A stretch of 10,801 nucleotides of DNA from an uncultured bacterium (GTDB lineage Bacteria; Methylomirabilota; Methylomirabilia; Rokubacteriales; CSP1-6). Below, in pieces: positions 1-7,960 of this stretch (positions are counted from its first letter, which is position 1; every line of letters begins with the position of its first letter). The position numbers and the translations under genes are program-made. The DNA lies in contig CAMLFJ010000055.1 in the NCBI GenBank assembly GCA_946479205.1, forward strand, positions 1 through 10,801. The letters run 5' to 3'. The notes under the pieces were generated by a model. The model saw nothing but the letters and a program-made list of their open reading frames with translations. It had not been told where the DNA came from and did no database searches.

Positions 1-2
1 AC

Positions 3-1700
3 GTGCGAGCCGCACGGCAGGCGGTGAGCGCCGAGATCGTGCAGCAGCACGGGCCCCGCGTCCCGCTCCACGCACTGCTGTTCGTGATCCTGGTGACGCT
101 GCTCTGGCGCGGCCGGCGGGCCGCGCGGCGCTGGACCAAGGACGACCCGAGCACCGGTTCGGTGATCGAGGTCTTCAAGCGGCCGATCGCGTCGGCCCTG
201 GTGATCGCCTGCGTGGCCGCGCCATGGATCTACACCGCCGCGTCGCCGGTCCTGCTGCGGGTCATGGCGCTGGTGGCGATCGTGCCGGTCTGTCGGCTCA
301 TCCGGCCGTCGCTCGACCGCTCGGTGGCCGCGGCGCTCTACGTGTTCGGGGCGCTCTTCGTGGTCGATGCGATCCGCTCGGTCATCGTGAGCGGCCCGCT
401 GTTCGAGCACATGGTGTTCCTGGGCGAGATGCTGATCGCGAGCGCGGCCACCCTCTGGGTCCGGACCGCCCGGCGACGGCAGATGTTCACGCTTCCCGAC
501 GCGGACGCGATGGAGGCCGCCGCGCTGCGGTTCGTGGGTCTCCTCCTCCTCATCGCGTACGCGGGCGCCTTCATCCTCGGCGGGCTCGGCTACGTGGAGC
601 TGGCGCGCCTGATCGGGGCGGGCGCGCTCGGCAGCGCGTACTTCGGCCTGGCGATCCTGGCCGCGGTGCAGGTGGCGAAGGGGCTGGTCGGCCTGATGCT
701 CCGCAGTAGGCCCCTCGGCCTGCTCGCGTCGGTCGTGCAGGCCCGGGTGGTGCTCGAGCGCCGGCTCCAGCGGCTGCTGCGCTGGGTGGGCGTCCTCGGG
801 TGGATCGCGGCCACGCTGTACGCGCTCACCCTCCTGCCGCGGGTCGTCTCCGGGGCGCGGACCGTGCTGACCACCCCGTGGGGCTGGGGGGCCATCCAGA
901 TCTCGCTCGGCGACGTGCTGGTCTTCGCGCTCACGATCTGGCTGTCCTTCCTGCTCGCCGCGGCGGTGCGGCTCCTGCTGGCGGAGGACGTGTTTCCCCG
1001 GGTGCGCATGGCGCGGGGCCTGCCGCTCGCCCTGTCGCTCGTGATCCAGTACGCGCTGATCTTCGGCGGCTTCACGCTCGCGCTGGCCGCGCTCGGCATC
1101 GACCTGACCAAGCTGACGATCCTCGCGGGCGCCTTCGGGGTCGGCGTGGGCCTGGGGCTGCAGAGCCTGGTGAACAACTTCGCGTCCGGCCTCATCCTGC
1201 TCTTCGAGCGCCCGGTTCACGTGGGGGACGTGGTCGCGCTCACCGGGGTGTCGGGGGAGGTGCGCCACATCGGGGCTCGCGCGACGCTCGTGCGGACCGC
1301 CGACGGCGCGGAGGTGTTCGTGCCGAACTCCCAGCTCATCACCCAGGCCCTCACGAACTGGACGTACTCCGATCTGCGGCGGCGGATCGTGATTCCGGTC
1401 AAGGTGGCCTACGGCGCCGCGCCCCAGCGGGTGACCGAGCTGCTGACCGGAGTCGCGATCCGGCATCCCCAGGTGATCGACGAGCCGGCGCCGGGCGCCG
1501 TGTTCCTGGGCTTCGGGGAGAACTCGCTCGACTTCGAGCTCCGAGCCTGGACGGATCGCTTCGGCGACGCGGAGGCGATCCAGAGCCAGCTCGCCGATTC
1601 GGTCTACACTGTGCTGACCGACGCGCGCATCGAGCTCCCGGTGCCGCGGCGGGACGTCCGGCTGCGGGCCGACGACAGCGGCCAAATGAGATCCGAATGA
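3..1700 (+). CDS. MscS-type mechanosensitive ion channel, C-terminal part (5' end outside window)
   Basis: Inner-membrane channel of the MscS superfamily, which opens under membrane tension to release solutes during hypo-osmotic shock. The visible 565 residues hold about ten hydrophobic segments (for example roughly 21-37, 61-98, 107-129, 176-196, 206-232, 262-280, 302-325, 341-362), then the pore helix near 370-402. That helix is rich in small Gly/Ala residues and ends in LVNNFASGLILLFERP, the family signature. A beta domain follows (GDVV..., VPNSQLI at 440-446), then the cytoplasmic alpha/beta domain to about 550. The many helices before the pore resemble the large MscK/YbiO/YjeP-like members rather than small MscS, so a longer N-terminal region probably lies upstream. 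The GTG at position 3 is only the first start-like codon in the window, and the true start is probably outside it. The stop overlaps the start of the next gene (ATGA), suggesting translational coupling. Confidence 0.88.
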   Translation: MRAARQAVSAEIVQQHGPRVPLHALLFVILVTLLWRGRRAARRWTKDDPSTGSVIEVFKRPIASALVIACVAAPWIYTAASPVLLRVMALVAIVPVCRLIRPSLDRSVAAALYVFGALFVVDAIRSVIVSGPLFEHMVFLGEMLIASAATLWVRTARRRQMFTLPDADAMEAAALRFVGLLLLIAYAGAFILGGLGYVELARLIGAGALGSAYFGLAILAAVQVAKGLVGLMLRSRPLGLLASVVQARVVLERRLQRLLRWVGVLGWIAATLYALTLLPRVVSGARTVLTTPWGWGAIQISLGDVLVFALTIWLSFLLAAAVRLLLAEDVFPRVRMARGLPLALSLVIQYALIFGGFTLALAALGIDLTKLTILAGAFGVGVGLGLQSLVNNFASGLILLFERPVHVGDVVALTGVSGEVRHIGARATLVRTADGAEVFVPNSQLITQALTNWTYSDLRRRIVIPVKVAYGAAPQRVTELLTGVAIRHPQVIDEPAPGAVFLGFGENSLDFELRAWTDRFGDAEAIQSQLADSVYTVLTDARIELPVPRRDVRLRADDSGQMRSE

Positions 1701-3298
1701 CCCGGCGCCGATGGATGTGGACCGCGCTCCTCCTGGTGACGGCCCTGACCGCCGCGCCGGGCCCGCTGCTCGCGCAGACCCCGAAGGCCGGCGGCGTGCT
1801 GACCGTCATGCAGCGCGAGGAGCTCCCCCAGGGCCTCTCCATCCTCGAGACGTCCACGATCGCGACGGTGTGGCCGGCCTCGCCGTGCTTCAACAACCTG
1901 GTCTACTTCGATCCCGCGAAGCCCATGGAGACGCCCGACACCATCGTGGGCGAGCTGGCCGAGAAGTGGTCCTGGCAGGACGGCTATAGAAACCTCGTCT
2001 TCTTCTTGCGAAAGGACGTGAAGTGGCACGACGGCCGGCCCTTCACCTCCCGCGACGTGAAGTTCACCTTCGACCTCGCCCGCGAGGCGCCCGACGTCCA
2101 GGCGAAGCTGCGCCTGAATCCGCGGAAGGACTGGTACGCCAACATCGAGGCGATCGAGGCGGCCGATCCCTACACGGTGGTCTTCCGCCTCAAGCGGCCC
2201 CAGCCCTCGATCCTGATGATGCTGGCCTCGGGGCAATCGCCGGTCTACCCGGCCCACGTACCGGTGGCCGAGCAGCGCAGCCGGTGCGTGGGGACGGGGC
2301 CGTTCAAGCTCAAGGAGTGGCGCCGGGGCGAGTTCGTCGAGTACGTGAAGAACCCGGACTACTTCGTCAAGGGCCGGCCGTATCTCGACGGCCTCAAGTA
2401 CGTCATCATCAGCGAGCGCGGCACCCGGAGCGCCGCGCTCCAGGCCGGCCGGCTCGACACCGCGGCGCCCGGCGAGATCACCAAGAACATCGCCGACCAG
2501 CTCAAGGCCGCGGTGCCGGGCATGGTGATCACCCGGGTCGGATCGCTCACCTCGCCGAACCTGCTCGTCAACCACGCGCGCCCGCCGTTCAACGACGCGC
2601 GGGTGCGCCGGGCGGTGGACCTCGCGATCGACCGCGACGGCTTCATCAAGGGCGTGCTGCAGGGCGCCGCGGTGTCCGGCTCGCCGATGGTGCCCCGGCC
2701 GTTCGGCTCGTGGGGCCTGACCGAGGGCGAGCTCGTGGGCATCCTCGGGCGCCCGGAGGGGCGCAAGGCGGCGGCCCGCAAGCTCCTGGCCGAGGCCGGC
2801 TTCGGTCCCGCGAACCCGCTGCGCTTCGAGGCGCAGACGCGCGGCATCGCCACCTACGTGGACCTGGCCTCCTACGTGGTGAGCGAGCTCAAGCAGGTCG
2901 GGGTGGAGATCACGGTCAAGCAGCTCGACAGCGTGCAGTGGTACGGGATCACCACCCGGAAGGAGTTCCAGCTCGGGATCAACATCTCGGGCTACGGGGT
3001 GGACGACCCCGACGCGATCCTGTTCGAGAACTACACGTGCACGTCGCTGCGGAACTACACGAGCTACTGCGACGAGGGCGTGTCCCGCCTGATCGACCAG
3101 CAGTCGCAGGAGCTCGATCCCAAGAAGCGCATGGCCCTGGTCCACGAGATCCAGCGCAAGCTCACCGAGGCGGGCGCCCGCCCGACGGTGGCCTGGGGGA
3201 TCGATCACTTCGCCCACTGGCCCTACGTGAAGGGCCTGGTGCCGCACCACTCGCTCTACAGCTTCGGCCGCATGCAGAACGTCTGGCTGGACCGCTAG
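1697..3298 (+). CDS. ABC transporter substrate-binding protein, family 5 (DppA/OppA type)
   Basis: Exported solute-binding protein of the peptide/nickel/opine type (SBP_bac_5). It would capture a substrate in the periplasm and hand it to an ABC permease. The 533-residue protein has a clear Sec signal: charged MTRRRW, a hydrophobic stretch to about residue 20, and a likely cleavage after LLA near 26. There is no lipobox cysteine. The family signature lies at about 86-126: LAEKW, then FFLRKDVKWHDGRPFT and SRDVKFTFD. Other family-like elements are GTGPFKLKEW (199-208), YVKNPDY (216-222) and a segment beginning NLLVNHARPPFNDARVRRAV. The start is the ATG at 1697, inside the previous gene's stop (ATGA), with a weak GAG-type ribosome site just upstream; the signal peptide begins exactly there. 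No permease or ATPase gene is adjacent, so it is an orphan binding protein or its partners are elsewhere. The substrate cannot be told from sequence. Its TAG stop overlaps the stop of the convergent gene. Confidence 0.93.
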   Translation: MTRRRWMWTALLLVTALTAAPGPLLAQTPKAGGVLTVMQREELPQGLSILETSTIATVWPASPCFNNLVYFDPAKPMETPDTIVGELAEKWSWQDGYRNLVFFLRKDVKWHDGRPFTSRDVKFTFDLAREAPDVQAKLRLNPRKDWYANIEAIEAADPYTVVFRLKRPQPSILMMLASGQSPVYPAHVPVAEQRSRCVGTGPFKLKEWRRGEFVEYVKNPDYFVKGRPYLDGLKYVIISERGTRSAALQAGRLDTAAPGEITKNIADQLKAAVPGMVITRVGSLTSPNLLVNHARPPFNDARVRRAVDLAIDRDGFIKGVLQGAAVSGSPMVPRPFGSWGLTEGELVGILGRPEGRKAAARKLLAEAGFGPANPLRFEAQTRGIATYVDLASYVVSELKQVGVEITVKQLDSVQWYGITTRKEFQLGINISGYGVDDPDAILFENYTCTSLRNYTSYCDEGVSRLIDQQSQELDPKKRMALVHEIQRKLTEAGARPTVAWGIDHFAHWPYVKGLVPHHSLYSFGRMQNVWLDR

Positions 3299-6200
3299 GT
3301 CGCGAGCGCGGCTTCGGCGCGGGCGAGCCAGAAGCGCACGTCCATCGCCCGGAAGATCTCGGCCGCCTGCTCGAGGTGCCCGCGGCCTGCTTCGACGTCA
3401 CCGGCGCGCAGAAGGGCCTCGCCGAGAGCCAGGCGGCAGCGGCCGAGGAGAGGCCGAAGCCCGATGTCCTGGGCGATGCCGGCGGCCTCCTCGAGAGCGG
3501 CGCGCGCCGGGCCGGCCGCGCCCTCCGCGGAGCGGAGCTGGCCCAGGATGCGCAGCGCTTCGGCCACCAGCCACCGCTGACGGTGGGCGCGGGCCATGGC
3601 GAGCCCGCGCTCGACGTGAGCGAGCGCCTCCACGGGCCGCCCGGCCAGCGCGCAGGCCTCGGCGAGCATGGTCAGGTTCCAGGCGTGGGTCGGCCGGAGA
3701 TTGAGGGCGGCCGACTGGGCAGTGGCCTCCGCGAGGAGCGCCACCCCCTCCTCGACGCGACCGGACAGCGCGTAGGCCTGGCCGAGATCGCTGGCGACGA
3801 GCAGGAACAGCGGCTCGAAGTGGGCGCGCCGGCAGATCTCCACGCTCCGGCCGAGCCACGAGACCGCGAGCGGGAAATTGCCCTGCACGAGGTGCGGCCG
3901 CCCCGCGCCCGCGTAGGCCAGGGCGAGGGAGAGCTCGTGCTGCGCCGACGCGGCGAGCCGCTCGGCTTCCTGCGCATGGCCCGCCGCTTCCGCGAATTCC
4001 CCGAGGTACGCGAGGGACCACGCCATGAACGCGTGCGCGGCCGCCGAGCGGAGCGCGACGCCCCCGGTGGGCTTGCTCTCGGGGCTGGCGACATTGCGCG
4101 CGAAGGCGTCGATGGCCTGGCGGTACTCGCCGAGGCTCAGGTAGGCCTGTCCGAGGCGCAGGGTCGCGATGGCCGCGAGGCCGCGGTCGCCCAGCGTCCC
4201 GGCGATGGCCAGGGCCCGCTGGCCGGACTCGACGGCCCGGTCGGGCTGGCCGCTCCACCAGTAGCCCTGGGTCATGTACGCCGCGATCTGGCCGAGTCTC
4301 CGCTGGTCGCCGAGCGCGGTGGCCACGCGCTCCGCCTCGTGGAGCGTCTCGAGCATGCGGACGACCTCGCCGTGTGGTGTCAGGGCATTGTGCAGATCCA
4401 GGCGCAGGTCCACTTCCCGCTCGTCACGCTCCTTGCTCGGCGGCAGCTGCGCGAGCGCGTGCAGGGCCTGCTCGGAGCAGGTGACCGCCTCCCGGTAGGC
4501 GCTGTGGGCGGCGGCCTTGGCGCCGGCCTTGCGATAGAGGAGCACCGCCTTGTCCCACAGGCCGCCCTGCAACGCGTGGTGCGCGAGACGGTCGACCTGC
4601 TCGGCCAGCCGGCCGGAGGCCAGCCGCTCGATGACCGAGACCAGGCGGGCGTGGAGCGCGCGGCGGTTCCGGTGCAGCAGCGCGCCGTAGGTGACCTCGT
4701 GCGTCAGGGCGTGCTTGAACGTGTACTCGAGATCGGGAAAGAGGCTCGTCTCGTACAGGAACTCGGCGGCCTGGAGGTGGGTCAGCGACTCGCGGATCTC
4801 CTCCTCGGGCATGTCTTCGAGCGCCTGGAGCAGCGCGCAGGGCACGTCCTTGCCGATGACCGAGGCCGACTGCAGGAGGCGCTTTTCCCGGGCGGGCAGC
4901 CGGTCGACACGCGCGGACAGGATGGAGTGCACCGTCGCCGGCATCTGGTGGGCCGCGAGCGGTCGAGTCGCGCGATAGTGCCCCGGGGTGCCCTCGAGGG
5001 CGCCGGTCTCCACCAGGGCCCGCACGCTCTCCTCCAGGAAGAGGGGATTGCCTTCCGTGCGCCCGATCAGGAGCTGCTTGAGGGGAGCGAGGCCGGGCTC
5101 GACTCCGAGCAGGGCCTGCAGCAGCTCGTCCGCGCTCTCGTGTGCGAGCGTGTGGAGGCGCAGGCGCGCGTAGTACGTCTTGCTCCCCCAGCCGTCCCGG
5201 TACTCCGGCCGGTAGCTGGCCAGCAGGAGCATCCGCGCGCGGGGCAGGCTCTCGACGAGGCCGTCGAGCAGCGCCTGCGTTTCGCTGTCCACCCACTGGA
5301 GATCCTCGAAGACCAGGAGCAGGGGCTGGCGCTGGCTCTCACGCAGCAGGAGCACCTTGACCGTCTCGAGCGTGCGCTGGCGGCGCTGGGAGGGATCGAG
5401 CGCCTGCCACCGCGCGTCCTCGGTCGGGACGTCGAGCAGCGCCAGGAGGGCGGGCGCGCTCGGCTCGAGCGCCGGGTCGAGCGCGCGCAGGCGGGCCTGG
5501 ACCCGGCCGGCGATCTCGCGCGCGCCGTCGCGCGCCTCGATCTGGAAGTAGTCCTTGAGGAGATCCGCGATCGGAAGATACGGTGTGCCCTTGCCGTAGG
5601 CGAGCGCGCGGCCCTCGAGGACGAGCCACCGGGGCCGAGATACGGCATGCGTGAGCTCGTGGAAGAGCCGCGACTTGCCGACGCCGGGCTCGCCCACGAC
5701 GGCCACGACCTGGCCCCGACCCGCCTCGGCCTGCTCGAGCATACGGTGAAGCTGGCCGAGCTCGGGCGCGCGCCCGACGAAGCGCGAGAGCCCGCGGCGC
5801 GCCGAGGCCTGCAGCCGCGAGCGGGCGTGGCCGGCGCCGGTGACCTCGAAGACCTCGAACGGGACCTCGAGCCCCTTGATCGGCATCGCGCCCAGCGATC
5901 GGGCCTCCACGTAGCCCTCGGCCAGCCGGAAGGTCTCCGCGGTGGTCAGCACGGTGCCGGGTGCGGCCATCTGCTCCATCCGCGCGGCCAGGTGCGTGGT
6001 CTGGCCGACCGCGGTGTAGTCCATGCGCAGGTCGCTGCCGATCGAGCGCACCACGACCTCGCCGGAGTTGAGGCCGACCCGGATCTGGATCGGAATGCCC
6101 TTGGCCCGCCTCAGCTCATCGGAGTGCCGCCTGACCCAATCCTGCATGCGCAGCGCCGCGTAGCAGGCGCGCACCGCGTGATCCTCATGGGCGAGCGGGG

Positions 6201-6636
6201 CCCCGAAGAGGGCCATGATGCCGTCGCCCATGACCTGGTTGACCGTGCCCTCGTACTGGTGCACCGCCTCCATCATGTGCTCGAGGACGGGGTCGAGGAT
6301 CTTGCGCGCTTCTTCGGGATCGCGGTCCACCAGGAGCTCCATCGAGCCCTTGAGATCGGCGAAGAGGACGGTCACCTGCTTGCGCTCGCCCTCGATGGCG
6401 CTCTTGGAGGTGAGGATCCTCTCGGCGAGGTGCCGGGGCGTGTACGCCTCCGGCGAGTCGAAGCGCGTCCGGCCGGTGGGCGTCCCGTCCACCGGCAGCC
6501 CGCACTGACCGCAGAACCGGACGCCCTCGCCGAGCTCGGCGCCGCACGAGCGGCAGGCGGGGGCGAGCCGCGCGCCACACTGGATGCAGAACCGAGCCGA
6601 CGTGGGCATCTCGTGCCGGCAGCGCGGACAGTGCAA
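3295..6636 (-). CDS. Double zinc ribbon / class III adenylate-guanylate cyclase / AAA ATPase / TPR signalling protein
   Basis: Large cytoplasmic regulator of 1113 residues. (1) Two zinc ribbons: CxxC pairs at C3/C6, C17/C20, C28/C31 and C42/C45. (2) Class III nucleotide cyclase domain, about 83-260, with both metal-binding aspartates, D94 (LFADLKGS) and D138 (MGDGIMALFG). (3) AAA/STAND-type ATPase from about 283 (FVGRAPEL), with Walker A GEPGVGKS (315-322) and Walker B LLLVFEDLQWVD (439-450). (4) A helical TPR-like region from about 680 to the end. Cyclase-AAA-TPR proteins of this layout are common in high-GC soil bacteria and are presumed sensors or regulators; no ligand is known here. Some catalytic positions differ from canonical cyclases (Q134, T208, H215), so activity is uncertain. 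The start is chosen as TTG at 6636: GGGAGAG lies 6 nt upstream, and the zinc ribbon begins at once. An in-frame ATG at 6717 would add 27 low-complexity residues with no domain. No partner gene is co-directional. Confidence 0.9.
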   Translation of the reverse strand: MHCPRCRHEMPTSARFCIQCGARLAPACRSCGAELGEGVRFCGQCGLPVDGTPTGRTRFDSPEAYTPRHLAERILTSKSAIEGERKQVTVLFADLKGSMELLVDRDPEEARKILDPVLEHMMEAVHQYEGTVNQVMGDGIMALFGAPLAHEDHAVRACYAALRMQDWVRRHSDELRRAKGIPIQIRVGLNSGEVVVRSIGSDLRMDYTAVGQTTHLAARMEQMAAPGTVLTTAETFRLAEGYVEARSLGAMPIKGLEVPFEVFEVTGAGHARSRLQASARRGLSRFVGRAPELGQLHRMLEQAEAGRGQVVAVVGEPGVGKSRLFHELTHAVSRPRWLVLEGRALAYGKGTPYLPIADLLKDYFQIEARDGAREIAGRVQARLRALDPALEPSAPALLALLDVPTEDARWQALDPSQRRQRTLETVKVLLLRESQRQPLLLVFEDLQWVDSETQALLDGLVESLPRARMLLLASYRPEYRDGWGSKTYYARLRLHTLAHESADELLQALLGVEPGLAPLKQLLIGRTEGNPLFLEESVRALVETGALEGTPGHYRATRPLAAHQMPATVHSILSARVDRLPAREKRLLQSASVIGKDVPCALLQALEDMPEEEIRESLTHLQAAEFLYETSLFPDLEYTFKHALTHEVTYGALLHRNRRALHARLVSVIERLASGRLAEQVDRLAHHALQGGLWDKAVLLYRKAGAKAAAHSAYREAVTCSEQALHALAQLPPSKERDEREVDLRLDLHNALTPHGEVVRMLETLHEAERVATALGDQRRLGQIAAYMTQGYWWSGQPDRAVESGQRALAIAGTLGDRGLAAIATLRLGQAYLSLGEYRQAIDAFARNVASPESKPTGGVALRSAAAHAFMAWSLAYLGEFAEAAGHAQEAERLAASAQHELSLALAYAGAGRPHLVQGNFPLAVSWLGRSVEICRRAHFEPLFLLVASDLGQAYALSGRVEEGVALLAEATAQSAALNLRPTHAWNLTMLAEACALAGRPVEALAHVERGLAMARAHRQRWLVAEALRILGQLRSAEGAAGPARAALEEAAGIAQDIGLRPLLGRCRLALGEALLRAGDVEAGRGHLEQAAEIFRAMDVRFWLARAEAALAT

Positions 6637-6642
6637 GGTGAA

Positions 6643-6649
6643 CTCTCCC
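6643..6649 (-). promoter_or_regulatory. Ribosome binding site that fixes a TTG start
   Basis: On the minus strand GGGAGAG lies 6 nt before TTG at 6636-6634. It favours this rare start codon over the in-frame ATG at 6717. The first residues after it, MHCPRC, form the first zinc-ribbon knuckle. Confidence 0.7.
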
Positions 6650-6742
6650 GGCGCGCCTCTGGGAAGACCGGGCGGCGCGCCCGCCAGAGTAGCCCGCGCG
6701 CCCGAAGGGGTCAACACGCTGGGAGCCGGCGGGGCGGCCTGC

Positions 6743-6748
6743 TATACT
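6743..6748 (+). promoter_or_regulatory. Possible -10 element (TATACT) for the methyltransferase-cytochrome pair
   Basis: TATACT is one of the few AT-rich hexamers in this GC-rich gap and lies about 50 nt before the GTG start at 6797. It matches the sigma-70 -10 consensus at five of six bases. No good -35 hexamer is visible at 16-18 nt spacing, so this is a tentative call. The gap 6637-6796 must hold the promoters of both divergent genes. Nothing convincing was seen for the minus-strand gene. Confidence 0.4.
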
Positions 6749-6796
6749 CCCCCCGGCCATATTCACGTCGTCAGTTCAACGCCAGGGAGCCAGCCC

Positions 6797-7960
6797 GTGA
6801 GCCGACGCGATCTCCTCTTCGATTTCCTGCCCCGGACACGATACGGGGAGCTGACCGTGGTGACGCCGGAGGGAGTGACGCGCCGGTTCACCGGCGACCG
6901 CGAAGGCGAGCGCGCGACGTTCGTCCTGAAGGACTGGCGGGCGATCGACGCGATCCTGCGCCGCGGGGACATCGGCCTCGGTGAGTCGTACATGGCGAGC
7001 CTCTGGGAGACCCCCGACCTCAAGGCCTTCCTCACGTTCTGCCAGCGCAACCGCGACGAGTTCGCCCGGCTGACGCGCTTCGACTTCGTGAACACGCTGC
7101 TCTCCCGGGTCGCGCGGCTCACCAGCGTGAATTCCTTCTCGGGCAGCCGGAAGAACATCTCGGCCAGCTACGACTATCCCCCCGAGCTCTACCAGTCCTA
7201 CACCGACCGCATGATGACGTACTCGAGCGGCTGGTGGGACGGCAAGGAGATGTCGCTCGACGAGGCCCAGGTCAACAAGTACGAGCGGATCCTGAGCCGG
7301 CTCGGGCCGCCGCCCCAGCACATCCTGGAGATGGGGTGCGGCTGGGGCTACTTCCTCAAGCTCGCCGCCTCCCGGGGCTACCGGATCACCGGCTGCACGG
7401 TGTCCCGGCGGCAGTACGAGTACGCGCGGGACCTGAACGAGAAGGAGATCGCGGCCGGGCAGGTCACGCTCCTCCTCGAGGACTACCGGAACATGCCCGG
7501 CGACTACGACGCGGTCATGTCGACCGGCTTCTTCGAGCACGTGGGATCGCAATACTGGGTCGAGCACTTCCGCAAGGTGAAGCAGTACCTGAGGCCGGGC
7601 GGCGTGGCGATGATCCAGACCATGCTCTGCAACCGCTTCGATCCCCGGAACGGCAAGACCTTGAACTTCTTCTCCAAGTACATCTTCCCGGGCGGCGAGT
7701 TTCCGTCGATCGGGAGCTTCATCGTCGCGGCCGAGGAGGCGGGCCTGAAGTGCGAGGAGCATCTCGCGTTCGGGCAGGACTATGCGCGCACCATGGAGGA
7801 GTGCTGGACCCGCTTCCAGCGGAACCGCGCCGACGTCCGGAAGCTCGGGTACGACGAGGAGTTCATCCGCCGGTGGGAGTTCTTCCTCGCCGGCTGGTAC
7901 GCGATGTTCAAGTCGGGACAGTACAACGTGATGCAGGCCAAGGTGGTGCACTACCCGTGA
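6797..7960 (+). CDS. Cyclopropane-fatty-acyl-phospholipid synthase-like SAM-dependent methyltransferase
   Basis: Class I SAM-dependent methyltransferase of the CFA synthase family, 387 residues. Members transfer methyl or methylene groups from SAM to double bonds in membrane lipids. The SAM-binding motif is ILEMGCGWGYF (176-186). Family blocks align by eye with E. coli Cfa: YSSGWW (142-147) with YSCAYW, SLDEAQ (153-158), DYR (229-231), FFEHVG (245-250), KYIFPGG (294-300) and FGQDYARTM (325-333). Of the bicarbonate-contacting residues known in E. coli Cfa, E239 (here E247) and Y317 (Y329) are kept, but C139 is Ser144 and H266 is Gln274. The product may therefore not be a cyclopropane ring. The start is GTG at 6797, with AGGGAG 7 nt upstream; the frame stays open to 6584, but the extra residues show no family similarity and overlap the divergent gene. 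The stop overlaps the next gene as GTGA. Confidence 0.88.
   Translation: MSRRDLLFDFLPRTRYGELTVVTPEGVTRRFTGDREGERATFVLKDWRAIDAILRRGDIGLGESYMASLWETPDLKAFLTFCQRNRDEFARLTRFDFVNTLLSRVARLTSVNSFSGSRKNISASYDYPPELYQSYTDRMMTYSSGWWDGKEMSLDEAQVNKYERILSRLGPPPQHILEMGCGWGYFLKLAASRGYRITGCTVSRRQYEYARDLNEKEIAAGQVTLLLEDYRNMPGDYDAVMSTGFFEHVGSQYWVEHFRKVKQYLRPGGVAMIQTMLCNRFDPRNGKTLNFFSKYIFPGGEFPSIGSFIVAAEEAGLKCEEHLAFGQDYARTMEECWTRFQRNRADVRKLGYDEEFIRRWEFFLAGWYAMFKSGQYNVMQAKVVHYP

Noticed and set aside
1604..3250. Minus-strand open frame of 548 codons opposite the binding protein
   Set aside because: Low-complexity composition, no recognisable domain, and the plus strand encodes an obvious exported family 5 protein.
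3299..3330. Short GC hairpin around TTCG just after the binding-protein stop as a terminator
   Set aside because: Only about four base pairs, no T-tract, and it lies inside the coding end of the convergent gene.
6584..6796. Upstream extension of the methyltransferase to an ATG at 6584
   Set aside because: The extension overlaps the divergent gene's start, shows no family similarity, and a good AGGGAG site precedes the GTG at 6797.
2023..6984. Plus-strand open frame of 1653 codons across the cyclase gene
   Set aside because: It is antisense to a protein with clear zinc-ribbon, cyclase and Walker motifs and also runs through part of the binding-protein gene in another frame. The translation is Arg/Gly/Ala/Pro-rich without domains, as expected from high GC.
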